Of a stretch of 6,641 bases of DNA, positions 1 through 6,373 are shown piece after piece. This stretch comes from JAZDLC01 sp043802345. Lineage in GTDB: Bacteria; Planctomycetota; B15-G4; JADJEK01. Positions within the stretch are counted from its first letter, which is position 1, and every line of letters begins with the position of its first letter. Below the pieces are notes generated by a model. The model made no database searches. It saw only the letters and a program-made list of their open reading frames with translations, and had not been told where the DNA came from. The stretch covers positions 1-6,641 of the forward strand of contig JAZDLC010000307.1 of assembly GCA_043802345.1 (NCBI GenBank), read 5' to 3'. A program made the position numbers and the translations under genes.

Positions 1-83
1 TGCTGACGTACGAGGCGGAGGCTGACGAGGTCCGCACCGACGTCCTGATCAGGAGAATCCTGGACCGGGTGGAGGTTCCCTGA
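1..83 (+). CDS. MoxR-family AAA+ ATPase, C-terminal end (partial)
   Basis: Only the last 26 codons are present, read in the frame that starts at base 3 and ends with TGA at 81-83. The peptide begins LTYEAEAD and ends RRILDRVEVP. This matches the usual extreme C-terminus of MoxR AAA+ ATPases, where a 'LSYEAEAE' stretch and a final 'I..IL..V.VP' are typical. MoxR proteins are cytosolic ATPases that act as chaperones for VWA-domain proteins and are almost always encoded just before a DUF58 gene, as here. The catalytic Walker motifs lie outside the window, so family assignment rests on this tail and the context. The next gene starts 5 nt after the stop at the earliest candidate start, consistent with an operon. 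Confidence 0.85.
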   Translation, partial: LTYEAEADEVRTDVLIRRILDRVEVP

Positions 84-88
84 ACCGG

Positions 89-1000
89 GTGCCAGCGGGA
101 GCGTTTTTGCCTTCGATGCCAGCGAATCGCAAGGAACTGCTGCGGAAGGCCCGCCGGATCGAGATCAGGAGCCGCAAGCTGGTCTCCATGGCCATGGCTG
201 GCGAGTACCAGAGCGTCTTTCGGGGAACCGGCGTCGAGTTCGAGTCGGTGCGGGAATACGTCTTCGGGGATGACGTCCGCTCGATCGACTGGAACGTGAC
301 CGCCCGGACCGGAAAGCCGCACGTGAAGAGGTTCGTGGAGTCGAGGGAACGGTCGGTGATCCTGGCGTTGGATCGTTCCGCATCGCTCGACTTCGGATCG
401 GACGGGCGGACGAAGGCGGAATTGGCCGCGGAGGTGAGCGCCGTGCTGGCCCTGGCGGCGCACCAGAACCGCGATCGGGTCGGCATGACGCTCTTTACCG
501 ACCAGGTCGAGATGTTTCTGCCCCCTGACCGGCGCGAGGGGTGGCCGCACCAGTTGCTGCACCATCTTCTCTTCCATCAGGTGAAGGGAACGCGCACCGA
601 CCTGGCGCTGGCGCTCTCGGATCTGGAGGGGCGGATCCGCCACCGGAGCGTGATCTTCCTGGTCTCCGATTTTCTCGATCCGCTGCCGACCGAAATCCTG
701 GCGAGGATCAGGAGGCGGCATGATCTGATCGCGGTCTGCGTGCGTGATCCGAGGGAGGCGCGGCTGGAAGGAACCGGCCTGGTCGCCTGCGTCGATCCGG
801 AAGACGGGGAGCGCTTTCTGCTCGACGCGGGTTCGAAGGAGGAGCGCCGGCAGTTCGAGCGGCTCGCGCGGATCCGGAACGAGGAGCGGAGGCAGACGTT
901 CCGGCGTCTGGCGGTGGAGCAGCTCGAGCTCCGCACCGACCTGGAGATCCTGCCGCCGCTGCTCCGGTTCTTCGAGCGGAGGGAGCGGCGCAAGCGATGA
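89..1000 (+). CDS. DUF58 domain-containing protein (VWA-like fold)
   Basis: This is a cytosolic protein of 303 aa with no membrane segment. DUF58 proteins are presumed partners or substrates of the adjacent MoxR ATPase. The family signature is clear: RRIEIRSRKLV (22-32), then the core block GxGVEFESVREY and GDDVRSIDWNVTAR (46-73), followed by KRFVESRE (80-87). A complete MIDAS-like metal site is visible: DRSAS (95-99, DxSxS), a threonine at 168 or 170, and the aspartate of SDF (194). The start is uncertain. GTG at 89 lies 5 nt after the moxR stop, with GGAGG at 71-75. ATG at 116 lies nearer the conserved region and gives 294 aa, with a weaker GGGAG at 97-101. Homology begins around residue 17, so it fits either start. 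The longer form is given. The stop overlaps the next ATG (ATGA at 997-1000). Confidence 0.9.
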   Translation: MPAGAFLPSMPANRKELLRKARRIEIRSRKLVSMAMAGEYQSVFRGTGVEFESVREYVFGDDVRSIDWNVTARTGKPHVKRFVESRERSVILALDRSASLDFGSDGRTKAELAAEVSAVLALAAHQNRDRVGMTLFTDQVEMFLPPDRREGWPHQLLHHLLFHQVKGTRTDLALALSDLEGRIRHRSVIFLVSDFLDPLPTEILARIRRRHDLIAVCVRDPREARLEGTGLVACVDPEDGERFLLDAGSKEERRQFERLARIRNEERRQTFRRLAVEQLELRTDLEILPPLLRFFERRERRKR

Positions 1001-1893
1001 GTCCTCCGTCGATCCTCGCCGTTCTGCTGGCCGTTCTGCTCGCGGCTCCCGGCTCCCTTGAGATCGGTGTGGAGAGGGGCGGAGATCCGGTGCTGGTCGG
1101 CCGGGCGCTGCTGCTTTCGCTGGAGGTCTCCTCGCTCGTGGACGCGCGTCTGGAGTTCCCGGCGGAAGGAACGGAATTCGGTACTTTCATCTTCCTTCAA
1201 GGGAGCCGGGCCGGGGATGAAGCCTCCTGCGCGCTGATGCCGACGATTCCGGGCCAGCAGACGATTCCGCCCATCCCGATCCTGGTGCGACGCGGGCGGG
1301 ACGCTCCCGCGCAGGTGCTGACGAAGCCGTTCTTGCTCTCGGTCGGAAGCGCCCTCGCCGAGGGGGAGGAGCTGCGCCTTCAGGATGAGCTGCTCCTGGA
1401 GCGGTTCGACGGGTTTCGCCTTGCCACTCTCTGGTGGCTGCTGCTCCCCGCGTTCCTCGTCGCGCTGTGGCTTTTTCGCAGGCGGAAGAAACCGAGGGAG
1501 CGCGCGCGCCCGCGAGCGCCGAGCAGGATCACGCCGTTCGATCCGGAGGCCTCGGCCCTGGCGGAGCTTTCCCGGCTGCTGGAGCGGGAGCTGGCCCCGG
1601 GCGATCCGGCCAGGCTCTTGCTTGCCGACCTGTCGAATGCACTGCGACGATACTTGAGCGCAAGGGTCGACCGGATGTCGATGTGCAGGACGCTGGAGGA
1701 GTTCGAGCCGCTGCTTCACGATCTGGAAGGAGACCGCGAATCGGACCTGCCCCGGGCGTTGTTCCAGGACGCGGAGCTGGCCAAGTTCTCCGGGAGGGCT
1801 CCCGCCCCCTCGGCTGTCGCGGAGCTGCTGAACCGATCCGTGCTCTTCGTTCGCTCCCGCTCCAACGGGCATGCCAGGGGGGCGGCGGAATGA
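997..1893 (+). CDS. BatD/DUF4381-like membrane protein of the Bat operon
   Basis: A 298-aa protein. It has a hydrophobic N-terminus (residues 6-18) resembling a signal peptide, although it lacks the usual basic n-region. A predicted beta-rich periplasmic part (about 21-140) follows, then one membrane segment (about 142-160, LATLWWLLLP...), a basic stop-transfer RRRKK (161-165) and a helical cytosolic tail (185-290). The tail carries LSNALRRYLSAR (212-223), a TLEEF block (232-236) and DAELAKFSG (258-266). These resemble the C-terminal pattern of BatD/DUF4381-type proteins found between DUF58 and VWA genes in Bat operons. I recognise the architecture and tail rather than a close named relative. 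ATG overlaps the DUF58 stop, with AGGGAG at 980-985 upstream. Its probable role is to link periplasmic Bat components to cytosolic MoxR/DUF58, which is inference. Confidence 0.78.
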   Translation: MSPPSILAVLLAVLLAAPGSLEIGVERGGDPVLVGRALLLSLEVSSLVDARLEFPAEGTEFGTFIFLQGSRAGDEASCALMPTIPGQQTIPPIPILVRRGRDAPAQVLTKPFLLSVGSALAEGEELRLQDELLLERFDGFRLATLWWLLLPAFLVALWLFRRRKKPRERARPRAPSRITPFDPEASALAELSRLLERELAPGDPARLLLADLSNALRRYLSARVDRMSMCRTLEEFEPLLHDLEGDRESDLPRALFQDAELAKFSGRAPAPSAVAELLNRSVLFVRSRSNGHARGAAE

Positions 1894-2819
1894 TCCTCGC
1901 CCTGCCGTGGATGTTGCTGCTGCTTCTGCCGCTGGCGTTCTTCACCCTGAGGAGCCCGCGGGCGCCTCTGTCGCTGCCGTTTCCCGCGAGAGAGCTGGCC
2001 GTGCGGATCCACCCCTCCTGGAAGAGACGGCTGTCACCCCTGCCGCGGCTGCTCCGGTTCCTCGCCGGGGCGGTGATCGTGCTCTGCCTGGCCGGCCCGC
2101 GGGCGGGCAGCGAGGAAGTGGTCCTCTCCGCCAAGGGGATCGACATCCAGCTCGTGCTGGACACATCCCCGTCCATGACTCGCACCGGTCTCGCGGCCGG
2201 AGAGAGCCGGTTGGACGTGGCGAAGCGGGTGATCGATCAGTTCGTGAAGGCGAGGAGCCAGGACCGGATCGGCCTCATCACCTTCGCGAGGTTTCCGCGC
2301 CTGGTTTGCCCGCTGACCCTGGATCATGAGGCGCTGTCGGAGTTCCTGAAGCGGACCCGGCCGGCGCAGTCCGGATCGGAGGAGGACACGACCGCGCTGG
2401 GGGTGGCGCTGGCATCTGCGGTGCTGCACCTGAAGGACGAGACGGAACGGACGCGGGTGGTGGTCCTGCTGACCGACGGCGAGGAGAAGGAGCACGATAT
2501 CGAGCCGATGGAAGCGGCCGAACTGGCCAGGGCCCATGGCATCAAGGTGTATGCGATCGCGGTCGCCATGCGCTCCGGGAAGTGGGCGAAGGAGATGCGG
2601 TCGCTCGGCGAGGCGACCGGCGGCCAGGGGTTCGTCGCCACCGACGCGCGGGCGCTCGCCGCGGTCTACCAACGGATCGACCGGCTCGAGCGGCAGGAGG
2701 TCCTGGAACATCGGTTCATCGAGTGGTCCGACCTCTACCCGCACCTCTTGTGGGGCTCGGTGCTGTTCATGCTGCTGGAGATCGGTCTCGAGCTCCTGTT
2801 CTTCCGGAGGATTCCATGA
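1890..2819 (+). CDS. batA: BatA-like membrane-anchored VWA protein
   Basis: A 309-aa protein. Membrane segments lie at about 2-20, 53-70 and 286-305, with a von Willebrand factor A domain between the second and third (about 84-262). The MIDAS metal site is intact: DTSPS (91-95, DxSxS), threonine 167/168 in DTTALG, and the aspartate of LLTDGE (196). GIKVYAIAV (217-225) and YQRIDRLE (260-267) match the conserved end of BatA VWA domains. The loop 21-52 is rich in Arg/Lys, so by the positive-inside rule the VWA domain faces the periplasm and the short FFRRIP tail is cytosolic. The reading frame is open upstream to 1434, but ATG at 1890 is chosen: it has AGGGGGG at 1876-1882, overlaps the previous stop (ATGA), and begins directly with the first membrane segment. 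BatA versus BatB naming rests on gene order and the TDGE block. Confidence 0.9.
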   Translation: MILALPWMLLLLLPLAFFTLRSPRAPLSLPFPARELAVRIHPSWKRRLSPLPRLLRFLAGAVIVLCLAGPRAGSEEVVLSAKGIDIQLVLDTSPSMTRTGLAAGESRLDVAKRVIDQFVKARSQDRIGLITFARFPRLVCPLTLDHEALSEFLKRTRPAQSGSEEDTTALGVALASAVLHLKDETERTRVVVLLTDGEEKEHDIEPMEAAELARAHGIKVYAIAVAMRSGKWAKEMRSLGEATGGQGFVATDARALAAVYQRIDRLERQEVLEHRFIEWSDLYPHLLWGSVLFMLLEIGLELLFFRRIP

Positions 2820-4648
2820 ACTTCCTCCGGCCCGACTGGCTCTGGTTCGTGGCTCTCGCGGCGCTGCTTTTCCCGGTGGCTGCCCTGGTTCGCCGCGGGC
2901 TCAGGCGGGTCGACCTGGATCGCTTCGCGGGCTCCCGGGCCGTCTTTGCCTGGGGTGCGTCTCCTGGGAGGCTGCGCTTCCTGTCGGCGGCGCTCTTGCT
3001 TGCGTTGGCGGCGCTCGCGGGACCGGAGTGGGGAACGGAACTGGTCGAGGCGCCCATCGCGGGCGTTGACCTGATCGCCGTGGTGGACGTTTCCCTCTCG
3101 ATGAGGGCGCGGGACTCGCAACCGGACCGGCTCGGACTCGCCAAGAGGGAGCTGACCGATCTGTCGCGGGAGTTCCAGGGAGGGCGGCTCGGACTTGTGA
3201 CCTTTGGCGGCGCCGGCGATCTGGTCTGCCCGCTCACGCATGATCGGGCCGGGTTCGCGAGCTTCGTCCAGGAGATCGATCCGCTGCTGACATCAAAGGG
3301 AGGCACGAGCATCGGCGCCGGGCTGGAGCGGGCGCTCGCGGCCTTCGATCCGGAGTCACGCGCCCAGCGGGCGATCCTGCTGATTTCCGACGGCGAGAAT
3401 CTCCAGGACGATGAGCGGATCGAGGCGGGCTCCTGGACCGCCTACAGCCAGGGAGTGGTGATCCACTCGGTGCGGGTCGGCTCGAAGTACGGCGGCAAGG
3501 TCCCGCGCGATCCGCTGGCGGGCGGCGGCTTCTTGCAGGATGAAGCGGGGCGGGACGTCATCTCGGTGCCGGACAGCCGCCTGCTGCAGACGATTTCGAA
3601 CCGCACCGGAGGCCTGTTCCTCGACGCGGACCTGGAGCCGTTTCCCGTCTCGGTGATCCTGAAGGAGCGACTGAACGGGGCGCGCACGGGGGTGTCCGGC
3701 ATGGCGCTTCGGGAGGCGCCGGTCGACCGGTACCGGTGGTGCCTGGCCCTCGGCCTGCTGCTGCTCCTGCTGCCTTGCGGAAGGAGGGAGGCGCGGCCGA
3801 TCCCGGCGTCCGTTCCGCTCGCGCTGCTGCTGCTGCTGCTCCTGCTCCCGTTCACGTTCGGCGGTTCCACCGCATCCGACCTGGCGAGGGAAGCGGTCCG
3901 GCAGTTCGATCAGGGGGAGTTCGAGGAGGCGTTCAGGCAGTTCGAGCAGGCCTTCCTGGCCGATCCGGAATCGGCCGAGATCGGTTTCGATCTGGCGGTC
4001 ACCGCCTACCGCCTCGGGCGGTATGACCAGGCTTCCCGGGGTTTCGACCGGGTAGAGAGGCAGGCGCAGCCTCTTCTCTCGGCCAAGGCCGCGTTCGGCG
4101 GCGGGGTGGCCCGGGCGCGGGAAGCGGCGGCGATCGTCGCGCAGGCCGGAGACGATCTCGGCCGTCTCGGACCGGCGGTGACGCTGCTGCGTCAGGCCCG
4201 CGGCCAGCTCGTCCGGGCGCTGCGCCTCGGCTACGGACGTCCCGCGGCGGTCGACCTCGAGCTGGTGACCCTCAGCCTCTTCGATCTGGAGCGCCGCATG
4301 CGGGGGCAGCGCGATCCGGGAGGCGGCCAGGGGAAGCAGGATCAAGAGGAAGGGCCGCAGGAGCCCGCGGAGAAGGACGATTCACAGGCAGAGGGGAACC
4401 CCGACCAGAACGCCGGAGAGGAGCAACCGACAGATCCGGCGGGCGGCGACAGGACCGATGGCCAGAAGGCGGACCGCGAGGGGAGCGTGGACTCCCTGGC
4501 CGACCTGCCCACGCGCCTTCCAGGGGGGATGTTCCGCGAGGAGGCGAGAAATCTCGAACGGATCGTGCAGAGATACGAACGGGACCGTAGGGAGTACGAT
4601 CACCGGCGGGCCCAGAAGACCAGGGCCGGCGTGGAGCGTGACTGGTGA
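2816..4648 (+). CDS. batB: BatB-BatC fusion: membrane VWA domain plus TPR region
   Basis: A 610-aa protein that joins what are usually two genes. The BatB half (1-320) has membrane segments at about 8-25, 53-70 and 305-320 and a VWA domain (85-282). Its MIDAS site is complete: DVSLS (91-95), threonine 164 in GGTSIG, and D192 in LLISDGEN. The motif VPDSRLLQTISNRTGG (251-266) fits the end of BatB VWA domains. A basic ten-residue loop (CGRREARPIP) leads to a fourth hydrophobic stretch (331-347) containing eight leucines, then the BatC half: TPR-like helices (353-415), a further helical region, a Gln/Asp/Glu/Gly-rich linker (about 496-557) and a C-terminus ending GVERDW, close to the VEKDW ending seen in BatC proteins. 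The frame is open upstream to 2582, but ATG at 2816 has GGAGG at 2806-2810 with 5-nt spacing and overlaps the batA stop. Confidence 0.9.
   Translation: MNFLRPDWLWFVALAALLFPVAALVRRGLRRVDLDRFAGSRAVFAWGASPGRLRFLSAALLLALAALAGPEWGTELVEAPIAGVDLIAVVDVSLSMRARDSQPDRLGLAKRELTDLSREFQGGRLGLVTFGGAGDLVCPLTHDRAGFASFVQEIDPLLTSKGGTSIGAGLERALAAFDPESRAQRAILLISDGENLQDDERIEAGSWTAYSQGVVIHSVRVGSKYGGKVPRDPLAGGGFLQDEAGRDVISVPDSRLLQTISNRTGGLFLDADLEPFPVSVILKERLNGARTGVSGMALREAPVDRYRWCLALGLLLLLLPCGRREARPIPASVPLALLLLLLLLPFTFGGSTASDLAREAVRQFDQGEFEEAFRQFEQAFLADPESAEIGFDLAVTAYRLGRYDQASRGFDRVERQAQPLLSAKAAFGGGVARAREAAAIVAQAGDDLGRLGPAVTLLRQARGQLVRALRLGYGRPAAVDLELVTLSLFDLERRMRGQRDPGGGQGKQDQEEGPQEPAEKDDSQAEGNPDQNAGEEQPTDPAGGDRTDGQKADREGSVDSLADLPTRLPGGMFREEARNLERIVQRYERDRREYDHRRAQKTRAGVERDW
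3824..3847 (+). repeat. Short CTG/CTC leucine-codon run
   Basis: Five consecutive CTG codons followed by CTC, CTG and CTC encode eight leucines (residues 337-344) in the fourth hydrophobic segment of the BatB-BatC fusion. Because the unit is three bases, slippage would lengthen or shorten the segment without breaking the frame. It is a low-complexity coding tract, not a separate element. Confidence 0.6.
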
Positions 4649-6336
4649 GGCGAAGCAGATTCAGTTCTTGGCTGCTCAGTGGAGTTCTGCTCGCTGCGGG
4701 AAGCGCGTCGGGTCAGGAACCCTCCACCCAGGTCACGGCCCGGTTCGAGCGGGACACGGTTTCGGTGGGGCAGGAAGCGCTGCTCATCCTCGAGATCACC
4801 GGGGAGTCCGCCACCGATTCCGAGCTGATGCCGTTCCCCAAGATCCCGGGCCTTGCCTTCCGGGCCATTTCCGGACCGAACTTCTCGATCCGCTCGGCCA
4901 GCACCGGCACCGGCCTGGGAGATCTGCACATCGCGACCTATCAGGTGGGCGTCCGCGCCCTGGCCGCGGGTGAGTACGATATCCGGGATCTGAGCGTCTT
5001 GTGTCAGAGCGACATGGCAGTGCTGGCCAATCCGGTTTTTTTGCGGGCGGTGTCCGCGGACGCCGACGCCGCGCCGATCGCGCTCTGGATCGAGGCGGAG
5101 CCGCAGCAGGTCTACGCCCGGCAGCCATTCCAGGTGCGCGTCCGGCTCGAAGTGGACACGCGGGTGAGCCCACAGTTGACTTCCGCCAACGCCAGGTTCC
5201 ATTTCCCCTTCTGGACGAATGTGGTTTCTCTCGAGCAGGAGACGGCGCTGCGCCCGTTCCAGAAGCGGTTCCCCCTGGTGGACGGGAACTGTTCATTGCT
5301 GCTCGATTCAGGGCCGGATCGGGTGCGGCGGGATGGGGTCTTCTATGACGTGCTGAGCTGCACTGCTGTGGTGCTGGCGCCGGAGCCGGCGACGCTCTCC
5401 CTGGCTGGTTCGCGTTTCGACGTCGACTCCGGCGAGATCGGGTCCGCGATCGCCGAGCCCCGCTCGGTGCAGGTGCTGCCGTTGCCGGTGGTCGGGCGCC
5501 CAGCCGGCTTCGCGGATGCTGTCGGTGATTTCACCTTCCAGGCGAGCGCGGACAGGAAGTCGGTCACCGTGGGAGATACGGTGTCGGTCACGCTTTCCTT
5601 GCGCGAGACGCGCGAGAAAAGCACCAACATCCGGTACCTTCGCCTGGGACCGTACGAGGAGGTGGAAGGGTTCCGGCTGTTCCAGCAGACGGCCGACCAG
5701 GCTCCCGGATTGCGGACGATCCGGCTGGATCTGTCGCCGGCCACCGCCAGGGTGAGCCAGATTCCGTCATTCGAGTTCGCCTGGTTCGATCCGCTGGACC
5801 AAGAGTATCACGTTGCGCGGACTCCTCCGATCCCGCTCCAGGTCCGGCCGCACCCCGAGGGGAAGGAGTTGGTCGACGAACCGGAGGAAGCCGGACGGAA
5901 CTCCTTCTTCCGGAAGAGTCCGTTCTATCTGACGGCCGTCCTCCTGTTCGCCCTGCTTTTGCGAGCGATCGTGCGCCGGCGTCCGGTCCGCGCGGGAGAG
6001 GCGAAGTCCAAGGGGGAAGAAGCGCGGCCTGGATTCGAGCGCGGGCTGGAGCGCCTTCAGAAGGAGGGTGACGCCGACCCGGTTGCGGAGGCCCGGCTGC
6101 TGGCCCGCTATCTGGCCGACCGCTTCGATTCCGAGCCGGGCCGTTGCTTTGGCAAGGAGTCCGCCGCCGTGCTGCTGCAGCATGGGGTCGATCCAGCCCT
6201 GGCCGAGGACGTCGCCCGCTACTTCGCGCAGGTGGAAGCAAGCGCCTTCCATGGAGCGACCGATCCAGAGCGGCCCGACCCCGGCGCCCAGGAACTGGTG
6301 GAGCGGCTCGATCCCCCGAAGATCCACACCCGGTGA
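4645..6336 (+). CDS. batD: BatD-family protein (aerotolerance operon)
   Basis: A 563-aa protein. It begins with a signal peptide (RRSR n-region, hydrophobic 9-18, likely cut near ASG|QE at 23/24). Long beta-rich periplasmic domains follow, then one membrane segment (about 425-441), a basic RRR stop (444-446) and a cytosolic helical tail (460-553). The opening ARFERDTVSVGQEALLILEI pattern, PFPKIPGL (63-70) and PAGFADAVGDF (286-296) followed by SVTVGDTVSVTLSL are typical BatD features. The tail (ARLLARYLADRFD, later ARYFAQVEASAF) resembles the tail of the smaller BatD-like protein earlier in the operon. The start is GTG at 4645, overlapping the previous stop (GTGA), with GGAG at 4633-4636. The next in-frame Met is residue 62, which would lose the signal peptide. 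The last nine residues and stop lie inside a long inverted repeat. Confidence 0.88.
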   Translation: MRRSRFSSWLLSGVLLAAGSASGQEPSTQVTARFERDTVSVGQEALLILEITGESATDSELMPFPKIPGLAFRAISGPNFSIRSASTGTGLGDLHIATYQVGVRALAAGEYDIRDLSVLCQSDMAVLANPVFLRAVSADADAAPIALWIEAEPQQVYARQPFQVRVRLEVDTRVSPQLTSANARFHFPFWTNVVSLEQETALRPFQKRFPLVDGNCSLLLDSGPDRVRRDGVFYDVLSCTAVVLAPEPATLSLAGSRFDVDSGEIGSAIAEPRSVQVLPLPVVGRPAGFADAVGDFTFQASADRKSVTVGDTVSVTLSLRETREKSTNIRYLRLGPYEEVEGFRLFQQTADQAPGLRTIRLDLSPATARVSQIPSFEFAWFDPLDQEYHVARTPPIPLQVRPHPEGKELVDEPEEAGRNSFFRKSPFYLTAVLLFALLLRAIVRRRPVRAGEAKSKGEEARPGFERGLERLQKEGDADPVAEARLLARYLADRFDSEPGRCFGKESAAVLLQHGVDPALAEDVARYFAQVEASAFHGATDPERPDPGAQELVERLDPPKIHTR

Positions 6337-6373
6337 AACATCTTCACCGCGTGTGGATCTTCGGGGGATCGAG
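6307..6373. terminator. Long inverted repeat between convergent genes, possible bidirectional terminator
   Basis: Arms 6307-6337 and 6343-6373 are complementary over 31 bases, with a single mismatch (6330 C against 6350 C) and the 5-nt loop ACATC. The repeat contains the last nine codons and stop of batD on the + strand and the last nine codons and stop of the convergent gene on the - strand. A transcript from either side could form the same very stable hairpin, so a shared terminator is the simplest role. There is no T-run after the stem on either strand, so it would be a terminator without a U-tract, or it may act in 3' mRNA protection. The symmetry ends abruptly: 6306/6374 do not pair. The inverted repeat itself is certain; its function is inferred. 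Confidence 0.7.

Noticed and set aside
577..1872. 431-aa open frame on the - strand opposite the DUF58 and BatD-like genes
   Set aside because: It runs antisense to two clearly homologous genes, is full of Arg/Gln/Pro low-complexity sequence typical of GC-rich shadow frames, and shows no domain.
1434..1889. 152-codon upstream extension of the BatA frame
   Set aside because: It would overlap the preceding gene almost by half, has Ala/Gly/Arg-rich shadow composition, and the internal ATG at 1890 has a good ribosome site and the first membrane segment.
2582..2815. 78-codon upstream extension of the BatB-BatC frame
   Set aside because: It is an Arg-rich shadow of the batA 3' end; ATG at 2816 has GGAGG at 5-nt spacing and the conserved BatB N-terminus.
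3356..4345. 329-aa open frame on the - strand opposite the BatB-BatC gene
   Set aside because: It is a shadow of the CTG-rich coding strand (runs of Gln from antisense CTG), with no recognisable motif.
6307..6373. Inverted repeat as a simple fold-back (chimeric read) artefact
   Set aside because: A fold-back would make the sequence beyond the arms mirror batD, but pairing stops at 6306/6374 and the downstream sequence encodes a different protein. There is also one internal mismatch. It is not fully excluded without reads.
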